Part shown: positions 1 to 12,685 of the stretch, piece by piece
How the letters are laid out: every line of letters starts with the position of its first letter
Numbering within the stretch: the first letter of the stretch is position 1
Source of the DNA: Toxonevra muliebris
Taxonomy: Eukaryota; Arthropoda; Insecta; Diptera; Pallopteridae
Length of the DNA: 64,000 nt
Reading direction: 5' to 3'
Assembly (NCBI GenBank): GCA_963691655.1
Contig: OY829327.1
Coordinates: 57,238,079 to 57,302,078, forward strand
Notes under the pieces: model-generated
What the model saw: the letters and a program-made list of their open reading frames with translations, nothing else
Databases searched by the model: none
What the model was told of the DNA's origin: nothing
Made by a program: the position numbers and the translations under genes

Positions 1-258
1 AATTAAGAAGGTAGAGGAACTTTGACAATTGGGAAAACATTTGTTTTTGCAACAGAGTTGTACTTTCATAGTTAAGTTTTTAGGTGAGAATTTATAAGAA
101 AATAATTTGTATAGTATTGTATGAACATAGGGAGAAATAGTTGTTGCTTTTTAAATTATTTTTTGGCTCTTAACATGTTCAATTTTAATAACATTATTTA
201 TACGTTTTTTATTATAAATAAAATATATAATTTAGTACTAAGTAATAAAAGTAGTAGC
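1..258. other. Intergenic AT-rich sequence
   Basis: I see no gene, RNA or clear repeat boundary here. The stretch is AT-rich and runs into the hairpin repeat that follows. Confidence 0.4.
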
Positions 259-457
259 GCCTAAAGTGACCATTTGACACTTTTTTGTACAAATTTTTAA
301 ATTTAACCGTTAGGGTTTTGAAGATAGCGGTAATTTTTTTATGATTAAAGTACATAAAATTGTAGGTAATTCAATTTAGTTTATTTATTTTTCTTCAAAA
401 CCCTAACGGTTAAATTTAAAAATTTGTACAAAAAAGTGCCAAATGGTCACTTTAGGC
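259..457. repeat. Hairpin repeat with 65-base arms (MITE-like)
   Basis: Two arms of 65 bases (259-323 and 393-457) are reverse complements with one obvious mismatch, separated by a 69-base AT-rich spacer. The outer end of each arm reads GCCTAAAGTGACCATTTG. No coding capacity is present. The shape fits a MITE or a foldback remnant. I could not define a target-site duplication, so the family is open. Confidence 0.7.
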
Positions 458-1015
458 ACTTGGGGTGGCTTTCGGTTTAGTTGTATCAAAAAACTGGGTA
501 CGCCATTCGCTTTAGCGGCATTTTTTACTTAGGTGTGGATATCTAAAAGTCTTTAATATGCAGGTTGAATGCTTTTTCCATACAAAATCCCAAACCTATG
601 GTAAAACATCCTAAAAAATCACGGTTTTCGGAGTAGCGCATCCAGTTTTCACAAATTTAAATTTTTTCATTTTAATTGGTTTTTAGCACCCTATTTTCAT
701 ATTCTGCTGTCACAATGAAGATCTGAAATACTTTAGCAAAATAAGCCATCTACTGGTCACAGCAGTGACCAACCACTTCAGCGGCTGCCAGTGCCGCTAT
801 TTTACGTTCGTTACAATTAAGACTTTTATCTTTGATAGTGCTTAACAAAGAGTAACATTTCATTATAATAATAATATTAAGATCTTAAAACTAAGTACAT
901 TATGTATATTTCACTTAAAAATTTAGGCAGGAAGAAAAATGATTAAATAGAAAGGTTAAAAAAGAAATAAGGACAGAAATAGGATTAGAAGACTTGCTTA
1001 TGTAGTGTAAATATT
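458..1015. other. Intergenic, no gene seen
   Basis: About 560 bases with no convincing reading frame. A few CG-containing stretches (around 765-800) suggest decayed repeat sequence, but nothing identifiable. Confidence 0.3.
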
Positions 1016-2095
1016 TTAAACTGACAACTTGAAGCGCCGTAAATTTGGTTCCGACTTTAATTCATTCGGTAAAGAGTTCCATAATTTAACAGCTCTAACG
1101 AAAAACATTTTTGATGAAGTGTCAAAGTTTGCAAGTGGAACTATGAGGTTAGAAGTACGACTTGAATGTGCAAAGACCAGTTTTGAGAAAAAATTGTTTT
1201 GACAATGAGTATTAAGTAATTTGTGCAAAAATAGCACGGAACGGCAATCAAACTATTTAGATATACTCCAATCAAGTATTTTTATGGATAGTTCAGAGAT
1301 GTGGTCAAACTTCATATTCAGGTATACATATCTAGCTGCATTATTAACTAGTAGGTGCAAGTTGCGCAATGATACACTATCTGAGTTACTATATTGGTAC
1401 TACCAAGGTTTTTACAAGCTTTAATTTAATATCTTGAGGGATAAAAGCTTATAGCTCTTACTGATCGAATAATTAACATGGTCAATACAATTCAGTGTTT
1501 AGTTCAACTTAAATCCAAGGCTGGTAACAATCATCTCATATTTAATAATAGTCCCATTTAATGATTGGTGAGAAATTTTTCAAATCAAAAGGGTAATGTG
1601 ATATAGCAATTGCTTTAGTGTTGTGTGCTTTCAAAGTAAGATTGCTATATTTCGGCCATGAAAAAACTTAGTTCAAATCTCCATTAACTCGAGATACTAT
1701 ATCTTCCGTGAGTCCTATAGGTGCAAAAAGATAAAGTTGCGCATCGTCAAGGTTACCTTTTTTAACACAGAAAGCTTCTCCTTCGGAACAACTCTCTGCC
1801 ATCGGTATGTTAGATAGCTCTCAATGAATTTAACTGCGTTACTGCTAAAACCAAAGTATTTATCAAGCATTTGAAGAAGAATATTGTGACTAACAGTATC
1901 AAAGGCTTTAGAGAAATCCAGCAAGGTAGGAACTGTGACCTGCCCATCATCAAAGAATGGTCTTATATTCTCCATCATTTTCAGCATAGCAGTTGAAAAA
2001 CTATGACCCAGACGAAATCCAGATTGATTTTCATTGAGTAAATTATTCTTATTATCTTATTTTATATAGCGTTCAAGTGTTAACAATAATGGGGT
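1016..2095 (-). pseudogene. Non-LTR retrotransposon reverse transcriptase remnant
   Basis: Read on the minus strand, this holds pieces of one LINE-type ORF2 in order. From about 2095 to 1715 there is the RT finger/palm start, with NENQSGFRLGHS followed by LLDFSKAFDTVSHN, which carries the first catalytic aspartate. Around 1290-1390 there is a thumb-like piece (NNAARYV, DHISEL). At 1016-1237 comes the usual C-terminal end, with VRAVKLWNSLPNELKS. Frameshifts and stops separate the pieces, and the YxDD region is not readable. The endonuclease is absent, so the copy is 5'-truncated. The overall pattern is that of the CR1/Jockey group. It is inactive. Confidence 0.8.
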
Positions 2096-3287
2096 TTCCT
2101 CATTTTTAAAAATTACAACAACAGCAAAAATCACATACAACAGAAACTAACATATTAGCGTGGCAATCTCCTATATATAATATTAATTTTATTAGAATAG
2201 AAAGCCATGAGCGAATATTACTTCCATACTAAATTGTAGTACCGTACTTCCAATTGTTTCAGGGATATTCCATAATGAATATTCAGATAATATTGGAGGT
2301 GCAATACCCCCTTTTCCAATCCCACTCACACTTTTCCTGTAGTATGTCAGTGTCAATCGACGTTCTTATAGTTCCAGATATATACCCAAAAAAACATATA
2401 TTTTGTATGGGAGGTGCCACACCCACTTGTAATTTTGAACTCAGACTATGCCTGTCTATCTATGTGCCAATCTATGTTGTGGTTTTGGAGTTATTTCGGG
2501 ACATACACACATATTTTAATTTATATATATATAGAGAAGAAGAGATAGAAATGTGATATAGCTCTATGATTTCAAGATGATATACTAAAACTATAAGTTA
2601 GATACATGCATACATGCCGCCAATTAGTTTCGAAATCTTGGCCTAAAATTGGTCAATGAAACTGAAATATTTTGAAGCTCCTGAATACTGCAAATAAGTA
2701 TATTAACGTTTCCCACGAAAAAAAAGTTTGTGCTACCCCTTTATAAAAATGAAACTTGGCTTTTTTTATGAAGATTCCCAAAATATTTTGAATGTAACAA
2801 TAAGTTTTAGTGAGTGTTGATTGTTTTGACAAATACGAGAATGGGATTATTCTTTATTAGGTTACTTTTGGTAAAATTAAAAATCACAAATATTATGAAT
2901 CCAAAAGGAATAAGATTTTGCGTCAAAACATTTGAAAAATTTAGTAATCCATAATCTTTGGATTTCGTTTGATTCAAAAGATCCAGCGCAGAAAAAAGTT
3001 TCGGGTTTTCTAAAATATTTCGTTTTTGATCATTTATGTATGTTTGTCTTATGTATTATCTGTGTAATGAGTGGCGTGAGGAAAGTAATTACAAATAACA
3101 AAATGCAATTTTTTGTGTGTCAAGTGTTTTACATACTTTGACCAAATTAACGAAATTAAAAACAGAACAATATTTGGTTGAAATGTTGCATCAAGGGATG
3201 ATAGGGTGCAAAGAAAGAGTGCCGTAAATCAATGGTTGCTTCGTACTATCAATAAAGCAAAGGCAACATACTTTACATCGAATACCA
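2096..3287. other. Intergenic, no gene seen
   Basis: The longest open frame (2254-2556, plus, 100 codons) has no recognisable domain and biased composition; I do not accept it as a gene. The stretch contains a GGTGCCACACCCACTT motif near 2414, a word that recurs in variant forms at about 31010 and 62710. Confidence 0.3.
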
Positions 3288-3295
3288 ATTACACA

Positions 3296-4089
3296 CAGGG
3301 TTGCCGTTTTGCTTATTTGTAAGTAAATTTGCTTACTTTTTTACGGTTGTGCACACGTGTACTTTTTGCTTATTTTGTTTATTTTTGGCATGGTGTATTG
3401 GCATATTTTTTTTTACTTATTTTGTTTCGTTTTTTGTTTTCATTCGATAAGAATGGGTAACACTAATTACGTTCATGCATACTGGCGCCACCCTGCAAGT
3501 ATCTAGCATTACCTTTTGCTATCGAAAATGTAAGTAGTACCAAAATTATCGTCTCTGCGTATGATTACGTTTATCGACAAAGAAAATTCTAAGTTCAGCT
3601 ACAAATTGTGGAATTCTTGAGTCCACCTATTTTTCTATTGAAATTTTGAAATCATAGTTTAGTTACTTTATGTGTTTTTTATATCGAAAAATATATTTTT
3701 TCAGCTATCTTTATTGCATTGAAATCAATATAACGGGTTTTCGGGTCGAGAAATCCGAATATGACATTAGTTTGCTTTTATAATTGATTCCAAAGGGCGC
3801 CACCATACATAATTTTCTTAAAATTCGTTGTTTTTGTAGGTTTTTTTCTGTAAAATATTACAAATTATTATTGAAAAATCAGGGAACTCAAGTTGACTTT
3901 TTTGTCGTACACTCTTCGGCTAAGTTGATCAGTATCAAATATACTATCTTTTTAGGGAGTAGCCGATGTCTCGAAAAAATTCGACCACCCCTTATATATA
4001 TAAGTTTTATACATTTGTTTACTTTTTTTAAATTGTTGACTTTTTTAGATGAATTTGATTACAAAATTTTTTAGGCCGTGGCAACTCTG
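3296..4089. mobile_element. Non-autonomous hAT-like element with 8-base target duplication
   Basis: The left end starts CAGGGTTGCC and the right end finishes GGCAACTCTG, giving imperfect terminal inverted repeats of about 10 bases, as is typical of hAT elements. The flanking 8-mers are ATTACACA (3288-3295) and ATTACATA (4090-4097), a 7-of-8 match, which is the expected hAT target-site duplication length. The 794-base interior has no transposase. An open frame at 3784-4074 shows no recognisable domain and is probably chance. Confidence 0.65.
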
Positions 4090-4188
4090 ATTACATAGCA
4101 CTACAAAAAAAGTATCGTGAGCAAATGACTACATCCACCCTATCCTATTGTTTTCGACCAGCTGATTACGAATCCGAAGTCCACAATT

Positions 4189-4692
4189 CTGTTATTGGTC
4201 CTTACAAACACAAACATAATCCAAAAAGATTTTTTGAAATCGTATAATGTTTATTGGTGCCGCAAGACAATTATTTTCACTAAATAGAATTTTTGAAAGG
4301 AACTGCCACTACCATTCTATATACTTTTTGTTATTGTTCTTTGACACTTTTATTACATATTGGTCAGATGACAATATGACATCTAATATGAACCGTGTCT
4401 GTTTTTCGTATAAAGGTTCATTTTCAGAGGTGTACAACACTACCGATTTTTTGTATATAAATATATAATTTTCTTATATTTTTTTTTTTGTTGTGTGGAA
4501 ATTATTTTTTCAATGTCCAGATGAAAGCTGAAAAATCACGATATTTTATCTAAATGTCCAGATGAAGCCCCATTTGTATCTGGCAACCTTGGTATTATTT
4601 GCTATTACTACAATTATTGTGGCACCAATCAACATTGTCTGATTTCAAAAATTCTTTTGGATTATGTTTGTGTTTGTAAAGAGCAATAACAG
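4189..4692. repeat. Long-TIR MITE-like repeat, about 0.5 kb
   Basis: The left end CTGTTATTGGTCCTTACAAA and the reverse complement of the right end match for about 50 bases (4189-4241 with 4637-4692), and a weaker match continues inward to about 4285 and 4590. The interior 4260-4415 is shared, inverted, with 25975-26150. There is no coding capacity and no clear target duplication. Confidence 0.65.
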
Positions 4693-5186
4693 AGATGTAG
4701 AATTAAAAAAATTTTCGGCCAAAACATTAAAAAAATCATAATTTATTTTCGAAATTTCGGGACTTTTTGAACCTGGAAATATTATCTGATTTCAAAATTT
4801 TGTTTCCACTTCTGTTCATCTGGATAAGTAGACCCTTAATTATGCTATTATTTTTTGATTTGACGGCATTCATTGGCTATTTATCGTGTCCCAAAAAAGT
4901 TGCCTAGCGTTATCGATATTGTGAGTCCACAGTACATTTATCAAAGTGGTTGATCTGAAACCATAGTTGTACCAATAAAATGAACACAAAAACACGACAC
5001 ATTTCTTTTAGTGGCGCTATGTTATTGCTTATAGAGTCGGATAAATAAGTATGTTTATAAAACTAAGATTTTTTTTCTTTAATTTTTTAATTAAATTTTA
5101 AACTCAGTTTATAAATAGCTACACCGAAATAAGTATGAAATACGCGCACTACAATTAAGTTTTGCTCGGCAATCACCAATAGTCAC
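4693..5186. other. 3' flank of the aminopeptidase gene
   Basis: This lies downstream of the stop codon of the minus-strand gene at 5187. On the minus strand an ATTAAA-type hexamer near 5083-5078 could act as the poly(A) signal; no AATAAA is seen closer to the stop. The first 40 bases after the stop are conserved at the end of the fused gene (41487-41524), and the similarity then ends. Confidence 0.35.
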
Positions 5187-8100
5187 TTAATGCAATAGCA
5201 TTGCAGCAATGGCAAATAATACTAAGGTGAATGAAGTGAATATATTTATAGAAGATGCACCGTCACCAACTCTCTTATATAAATATTGCTTAAAGGCTCC
5301 CAAGTTTTTACTCGACCACAATAGATTTTCTGCAACAGTTTTTTCAGCAGCTTCCAATGTAGAAGCGGAACTGCCGAACTTGTCTCGATTCTTGGTGTTG
5401 AAATCTTTTAAATCCTTTTGTTGGCTTTCCTCAGTAAATCGTGATGCAAGTCCAGAAATTGCTGAGGCTACAGCTGAATAACCACCCATGCTGTGAAAGG
5501 GAGAGTAATATAAAGAAACGTATTATTTTATAGGTCCAATAATTGATATTAACTTTTAACTTACGATTCAGCAACGCGTTCAAAGTTGTCGGTTACCAAC
5601 TTAAAAACTGGACTAACGTTCTCATTATTCTCGGTGTACAGACCAGATAAGGCACTGGACTTGTCTTGACGACGAACATCTTCCCCCAGGATAATATTGA
5701 AGTACTTCTCTACTAATTTTGTATTCTTAACACAGCCCAAAGTATTTAGAATCAAAGTCTGCTCAGTGGCAACAGTTTCACTTTTGTATTTATTGAAGAG
5801 CGTATCAAAGTCAGTCTCGCTGCCTTCACGCATGGCTGTACAATATACCGCCGAACGGATATCCACTGGCACCGGTGTCGTTTTCATGTTTTGGAAATAG
5901 GTTTTAGCCTTAGAGATGCAATCGGAATTACCATATTTGCAGGACCAGGACAGAATCTTAGCACGGTTGTAGATATCCAAAGCGCTGTCGTTTGTACCCT
6001 CCACAAAACCAAGTTGTTTATAAGCCTTCTCCATCAACTGCCGAATGTGAGCACCAAAATAATCTGTGTCGGTTCCCAATCGAATGGCCAAATATGAGTA
6101 ACCATTGAAAGCTGATGTCCATGGCAAGTAATTTGTTTCGGTTTCCAAATACTCGAGTACTGCCAAGGCCAATTCGTACTTAATTAAACCAGAGCGTGCG
6201 AAATTAAATAGATCATCGACGACTTGAGCTCGATTCAACTCATGGATTCCACTCCAATTATTCTCGTAAAGAGCATGATGAATTTTATGCCAATAAGTTT
6301 CGTCATAATTGACGCGATAGTAACCAGTTTCTTGAATGTTGACAATAATCCAATCAATCTCGTTGTTTATATTAACCGTTCTTTCACTGCTGGTGGCATC
6401 AAGGAAGAGTTTAGGTTTTGTTGTGGTGAAGTCCTTTTCTTTATCTGTGGTATATGTAATTGGAACTGTGTAACGTAGCGAAACATCCGAGCCATCATAT
6501 TCATTTAGTAAGAATCGTTTTTGAGTGACGTTGAAGCTTTTCCTATCATCCGCAACTGTAATGTGGATTACGGGATACCCAACTTTCTCAGTGAAACTTC
6601 TGAAATATGAGTCAGAATAGTTCTTAAATTCTGATGGCCAATATTTGTCTTTCCCCCAAATATCGAAGAGGTTGTCTGGAATTGTATTTTGTAGTCGGCT
6701 GAAAAATAAATAAAATGTTATTAAAATGCAATGCAAGGCAAGTTCGATTAGACTCACTATGTTTTGAGATATTCTTGTAAAGACATTTGGAAGTTTTCTT
6801 CACCCATTACGTGTTTTGTCATGTGTATAAATGAAGCTCCCTTATTATAAGTAATTAAGTTAAGCGTACGGCCTAGATCTTCGGGTGAGTGTGTGTCCTC
6901 ATTAGACATTGGATTAGTATCATTTGTTGAATCCATAACCATGATACTTTGAACTTGTTCCAACACAAACTGTTTTTCTAACTCCCAATCTTTTTCCACC
7001 TTTTTATATATTAAATATTAATTATTATTACATATGCATGTAGAGGAGAGTAATTCTAAGTTGGCACTGTGGGTTAAGCCGGTACCCCGCGTTTCTCAGA
7101 GATGGCGTGCGTGTCGGATTAACCATTTTGTCGTATGACGGGTTGGTAGACATAGACGTAATTTGCGTTGACAATTGTTACTTTAGTGTTCGCTTGACAA
7201 CGTGAGCTCGGTATAAATTTTTCGTGAAAACGGAATTCTATTTTCGTACATTCTTTTGAACCTGCTACAGGTGTGTAAATATTTGAAAAGTTCAGATAAT
7301 TGAGTACATTGGTTTCTTTGTTCTGTGCGCTTTCGCATGATGAAGTCGATTTTTCATTCGGACTTGTTTCGTTGTTATTTGGATGTTATTCTACTTTGTT
7401 ATGTTTTACTTGCACGTTGCTTATCTCTTGTCGGTTTTTTCGGTTTACCCAGTGAAGCAGACGCCTCACAGGGAGCTCACAAAAAATGTTTATATAATTT
7501 TATAAGTTACTTTGTTATGTAAAATTGGCTACAACGCGTAATAAACGCCCTTGGCAGTTTCATGGGTTTCAACAGTTTTTTAATTTTATTCCTTCATTTT
7601 GAGATTCATTTTTGTGATGGAGAACTGTATCTATTTATAAATAATGTTTGAAAATTTTCTACATGTTTTTTCATCGCAAATGGTTTAAATTTGTCCATTT
7701 CCTCCTAAAACTTATATAACATGTCCTTTTTCTTGCGTTTGGGCAAACACAATATTATGTGCCAACTCAGGACCAGGAGGATGTCGGCTTAGGATCATCA
7801 TTTTGAGAAATAACACAAATTGACTTCTTCACTTTGCATCACATTGCGCCCATAAAAATCACTGTACACTGCTCCGAACGATAAAGAATTGTAAAGAAAG
7901 GATTGTGGTACCTGTCCAAAGACATTAAAGTGCCATTATACCTGGTTTATCCCCTGTTTTGGGCAAAGATTCTTACGGTGCAAACTTAGGAGCACTCTCC
8001 CCTATGCATTGGAAGAATAATTGTCTTACCATAGCTGTACCAAAGTACTGGAAATAGCGGGCAAAGCCCTCTTTCAACCAAGCATAGCTCCACCAGTCAC

Positions 8101-9233
8101 AACTGACTAGATCACCGAACCACATGTGGGATTGTTCATGTGCAACTACTCCAGCAATGGACTGCTTTGCATTCAACGATGTCGAATCCTTATCATATAA
8201 CAATACACGTTCCCTGTAAGTAAGCAATCCCCAGTTCTCCATAGCACCTGCTGCAAAATCAGGAATAGCTGCCATATGCATTTTATCCACACCCATATCA
8301 TAGTAATTGATTCCCATGTATTTATCAAATTCAGCTAAAATCTTTTGTCCAACATCAAAACTGTATTCAGTTTGTGCTTGATATTCTGGTTCAGGGCGTG
8401 CAATAACTCCAAAACTACCATTATCAGTTTTACGTTGTTCGAAATCGGAAATGAGAAATGCGACTATATAAGTTGACATTTTCTGAGTAGTGTAATATTC
8501 ATCAATGAAGTAATCAGTTTCGCTTGGTCTTGTATCTTTAGTACGAGAATTGGCAAACGAATTCATGTTTTTGTGACGTATGATGTTCAAATCAAAAGTT
8601 GCCTTAAATTTAGGTTCATCAAATGAGGGGAAAGCGCGACGAGCATGATGTGTTTCAAACTGAGTTGAACCGATCCATCTAGAAACATAAATCTATGTTA
8701 ATAACTATATAAAATTTGAATTATTAATAATATTTATGTTTTCGTTACTTTGTATTGTTATTTTTATCAACATATGAGCTGCGGTAAAATCCGTGCATAT
8801 CATCGTCCATGATGCCTTCATAAACGAAGTGTAGTATGTACGACTTATTAACTTCCAATGTGTTGGCTAGCTCATATGTAATTTTATCTGTTACTGCATT
8901 AGGTGTAGCATCAGTCAAATTTGTTTTTGTAACCGCATTGTCCTTTGCCCAGTATTCGCGCTTTGTGTATTTCAAATTTTTCGAATGCATCACAATGTTC
9001 TTGGTTGCAGCACTTGAAACAATTTCAATTGTGGCTTCACCATCGAAAGTAAAACGTTTTGCATCATCTGTTTCCAGAAGATATGGTTTCAAAGTGAGGT
9101 TGTAGTTGACTGGTTTAATATCAAGTGGCAGGCGATAATCTTCTGTTGCTAATGGTGTGACATCATCAAAAGGTGCACCGTAGGCAGCACATAAAGATGC
9201 CACCAATATTGCAGCTCTGAAAAATGTTGTCAT
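5187..9233 (-). CDS. Aminopeptidase N (M1 family zinc metallopeptidase), five exons
   Basis: Exons (minus) are 9233-8749, 8678-8030, 6999-6758, 6698-5565 and 5490-5187. All introns are GT-AG and the joined length is 2,814 bases, an uninterrupted 937-residue frame, which is normal for the family. The start ATG is followed by a signal peptide (MTTFFRAAILVASLCAAYGA). The substrate-binding GAMEN motif is at about 306-310 and the zinc site HEQSH at about 342-346, with the third ligand E at about 365 in LKEGFA, exactly 18 residues on. ITYNKGAS carries the tyrosine known in this family to stabilise the transition state. The C-terminus is a serine-rich then hydrophobic tail (FTLVLFAIAAMLLH), typical of a GPI-anchor signal. 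It should remove neutral N-terminal residues from peptides at the outer cell surface. It is paralogous to both modules of the gene at 41525-49129. The precise substrate and gene name are not recognisable. Confidence 0.9.
7000..8029 (-). other. Intron 2 of the aminopeptidase gene (about 1 kb)
   Basis: The donor ATG|GTAAGA at 8029 and the acceptor AAAAG|GTGGAA at 7000 bound this 1,030-base intron, far longer than the other introns (about 60-75 bases). The same intron position is occupied by a 1.7-kb intron in the C-terminal module of the fused gene and is intronless in its N-terminal module. The interior shows no recognisable transposon ORF; a plus-strand frame at 7325-7522 is probably chance. 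Confidence 0.8.
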
Positions 9234-9639
9234 TTTTCCGAAATAACGAAATGCTAAAGAGAAAATGTGAAATCACTTTTATTTCCTGAATGAGCTTTTT
9301 TGATGAAATAATGAAGGCACTACGGCCTTCAGTAAAGTCTTTTACTCATTACTAAATTTTCGGACATTTATTGCATCTTTGGCAAATATCCTTATGAATT
9401 TTTTAGTTATAAATATGAATTTTGATTGAGGAAGATAGATAGATATGTATGTAACAAAACGCAATAATGTCACTGAAACATCTTTTTGGGTAAACGAACA
9501 AATTTAATTGAAGTGAGTGAGATATAAAATTGGAAATGTTTAATTTTGGTCTGAATCATTATTTTTGGAATAAAAATAAAAAATCTTTAATATGATTTAT
9601 AATAACATAGACTCCAGTTTGCAGTGAGCAACTGAACCG
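9234..9639 (-). promoter_or_regulatory. Upstream region of the aminopeptidase gene
   Basis: The start codon sits in an A-rich context (GGAAAAATG). Upstream on the minus strand there is a weak TATA-like GAAATAAAAG about 40-50 bases before the ATG. No stronger core-promoter element is obvious, and the region ends at a transposon relic. The promoter call rests mainly on position. Confidence 0.3.
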
Positions 9640-10480
9640 CTTGCGGTTCGTGTAGTTGTGAAAAACACATGAACTGGTGGCATCAAACCAATGCGTTGTT
9701 TGGAACTATGTGTTTTGTGCCACTAACTGTTTACTGTTGATCTCGTTGTCTCCTGTATTTGCGATATTTCGTTGTTAGCGTTCGGCTTTAGTCCGGATTC
9801 CGCATTCTTCAACGATGTCATAATATCGGAATGCAATTAAGTAATATTAATTGTCATCTTCCATACCGCATTCCACTTCTCTACAGTTTCGTACATCTGT
9901 GCTGTCAAGTTGGCTACCGTGTAGGGTTTTCCAAAAGCTCTCACTAGTCCTCTCCCTGATGCTGTTGAAGCGTGAGGAATGGAAGATGATGTGCGTCAAG
10001 TCCTTGGGCAGTTCGGGGAGATCGGGCCTTCTTCAAGTTTGAATCTGTGTAGATATTGTTTAAAACACCCATGCCAGCTAAGCATTTATGTGATGAAGTA
10101 ATCGACTTTTCGATGTTTGCGCTCTATCCACATTGCTATATTAGGAATTAGATTAAAGATGCAGCACCCGTTTTCGCTGCAATTCTATAATGGGTGCTGC
10201 ATACAGTATCACAGAGCTGGTCACCATTGAAAGCAGTTCACGCCAGCCCTCCTGTTAGTTTCTGATATTTCACATAATGCGCGTAGGCGCGCCGTTTTTT
10301 AGGCGCTTTATCATTGAGTGCTCCTTAAATGTCATCCTTGTGTCGATGAGTACCCCTGTGATTACTCCGTTTTTTTGGTTGCCAACTCTAGCCTCGAGCT
10401 ATTTAGCCATCTTCTGGGGCCCCGGCTGCATAGGTGCCCCCAAAATTATGAAGCGAGAGAGGTGTATTTATTATTAAAAT
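9640..10480 (-). pseudogene. R1/LOA-type non-LTR retrotransposon, 3' ORF2 remnant (copy 1)
   Basis: On the minus strand the pieces run in the order of an R1/LOA-type ORF2 C-terminus. First is a GVLIDTRMTFKEH-like piece (about 10380-10300), then MVTSSVILYAAPI (about 10230), and then HGCFKQYLHRFK (about 10075), which opens the C-terminal zinc-knuckle region. Last is a TVEKWNA-like tail. Stops and frameshifts interrupt it throughout, and one of the usual zinc-binding cysteines is lost. It is collinear with the copy at 22400-23140. Confidence 0.7.
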
Positions 10481-10684
10481 TTTATGACGCTTATTTGAAA
10501 TGTTCAATGCCCATATTGTATCACTGGGTTAATTAGTATGTGCACAAGGTGAATCTTTTGATAATCGAGAACGCTGCTTTATCTGCCAGATTCCCAGTAG
10601 TTTGCACAGTTTTAATTTTGTTTGAATCTAATAAAAAGTTATTTGCGCAATAGCATGACTTAAGAACGCTTGAGTAATTTGAGC

Positions 10685-11565
10685 AGGGTGATTCCGGGAG
10701 AGATGGAACCCCTACGCTATCTGCTGCTCATTAACTATTACGAATTTTGATGTGCGAGTGTCAATTCATACACGGATAAAATATAAAGCGTCAATCGGAA
10801 ACTAGAAAATCAAATTTTTCGCGATCGCTTGATCGAGTCTACCTTTTTAAAGGCCTGTCTACATTTTTAAAGGCGAGCACCAGTTGCAGGTTATGTGGGA
10901 ATGAATTTTTGATTTTTTTTGAATTTTTCATTTCCCCCTTGTAAATGAGAGAGTTCATCTCCTTTTCTGCGGGGTGAGATGGAGTAATCGCGTAATTGCA
11001 ATCTAGATGAAACTTTCTTTATTAAAAGTTTTATTTGAACAATATTTTTTTAAATTTTTAATCGTTAAAAAAGTTGGTTTCATGATAGTTTTTTCCAATT
11101 TTTATGGAAAGTTAATAAAATTTTGCGCAATTCTCCTGGAAGAAATGATAAGGCAAAAAAAGAAGTCGACGCAATGGAATCTTGTGTGGAGTGTAACGCT
11201 TCAATTTAATAGAGAGAACGCAAGAGCTTGTTGAGATGCAACAATTGTAAAAAAAATGGCTGCACGCAACTTGCTTCGATTTTCAGTACTTAGTTCTTAT
11301 ATATCAATTTCGGAGCATATTTTTCTCATTTTATAAAAAAAAAATGGCGTTCCATCTCACCCGCTAGATTCCATCTCTCCCCGAATCAACTTTTTTAATA
11401 CGGAAGTCTATGATAAAATGATAAAACACCAAAGCCACTCCGCGTAATTATTAACAATGGTTCGAACTAAAGCTTGATTCATTACATAGACCACTTATTT
11501 TTGCAATTCCCTTTAAATTTGTCGTGATTTTAAAAAAGGGTTCCATCCCTTTCGAAATTCCCCTA
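10685..11565. repeat. Probable non-autonomous DNA element with 26-base TIRs
   Basis: GGGTGATTCCGGGAGAGATG at 10686 and the reverse complement of the sequence ending near 11565 agree at about 20 of 26 positions, both ending in GATGGAACCC. A related inverted pair sits inside (10970-10990 and 11345-11392). The 880-base interior has no credible gene; the 75-codon frame at 11007-11234 looks like chance. No target duplication could be defined. Confidence 0.45.
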
Positions 11566-11999
11566 TTCTAATCTTCGAGAATCATATTGCAAACAATTTA
11601 AGAAATGATTTCGATAATATTATCGACACCTTTGCCGAAACAAAATTTCGTAAGAAACAATTCTAAAAATGAGATTATCAAAAATTTTCAATAGTTTCTT
11701 TATTTCTGTTTGATTGATTCTGTATGTACATATAAGGTTCAGTTGAGGACCACCTTGAAACTTTTGACAAGGGCCCCTAGCTTCGTTGTTACGCCACTGG
11801 TTCCATCTAGTCTGTAGTAAGTCCAGGTGTTTGGCAGAACCGAGTCGCACTAGTCAGAGAATGGGTCTTAATTACTTATATGTGTCAAAAGTATGGCCTT
11901 ATTAATTTTATATTTAATATTACTTAATTGCATTCCGTGGTTTATTTAGCAAGAAATAGTACCTTTTTTCGACGCAATCAACTAGAGATTACAATGTAT
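11566..11999. other. Intergenic, no gene seen
   Basis: Sequence between two DNA elements. A 76-codon minus-strand frame (11620-11850) has no recognisable feature. The four bases GTAT at 11996-11999 form one half of the target duplication of the next element. Confidence 0.35.
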
Positions 12000-12578
12000 T
12001 AGGGTGATTCAAAAAAAATTATTTGCTTTATTTTTCTCATTACGCCCCAAAATATTGAAGTTTCCTTAAAATTTGAGCAAAACTGATCAAATTATAGAGG
12101 TAATCAGGCGATGGAAGCTCATAAATTTTGTACATTTTAAAAATTTTAAATGAAATGCGATACCAAAAATATTGACATCTTGTTAACTTATTCAAAATGA
12201 TCTGAAGATAATACAGTTTCCTACCAAGTGTGGTCTGTTTGTAGTCATTGAAACTTCCAGAAAGCTCTGTGCTCGAAATGAAAGTTGCGGACGAATTTAA
12301 AAACTAGAATGCAATGCTCACCCTTTTCTTTTTTTTGTTTTGTTGGAACCATGGCGAAATTATAACAAGTGATAGCAGCGTCAGCTCTGTCTACTTCTTC
12401 TCTAATTTTTTTTATATGAAGATAATCTTAACTGTCAAAATCTTTGTTTTTTTTTTTGTTTTCCATGCATTTGTTCTTGTGCTTTTGACAATTACGATTT
12501 TTAGCAACAACAAAGTAGCGTGTTGTTATTGTTACGTTGTACTTGTTGTAATGCTGCTACCACCATGATGCCTTGGTT

Positions 12579-12685
12579 GGAACTACCAAAGAAGTATTCA
12601 AGAATATAGCACTCAGACAAGTTTTACGACCATTGTACTATATCCTGTGTTCCCTTTTGCTATTCTTTGAATCTATCAGATTTAT
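12579..12685 (-). mobile_element. LOA-type retrotransposon 3' UTR fragment
   Basis: About 105 bases on the minus strand match, with scattered differences, the 3' end of the LOA-type element at 21800-21905. Shared words include AACACAGGATATAGTACAAT and AAAACTTGTCTGAGTGCT. It is a 3'-end insertion with no coding sequence. Confidence 0.7.

Noticed and set aside
2254..2556. 100-codon plus-strand ORF as a host gene
   Set aside because: No domain, no signal peptide pattern, biased codons and no splice or promoter context.
5209..6478. Plus-strand open frames across the aminopeptidase exons (also at 8836-9105, 41547-42822, 45903-47025 and 48759-49048)
   Set aside because: They are antisense shadows of the real exons. 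They recur in all three copies only because the coding strand is conserved.
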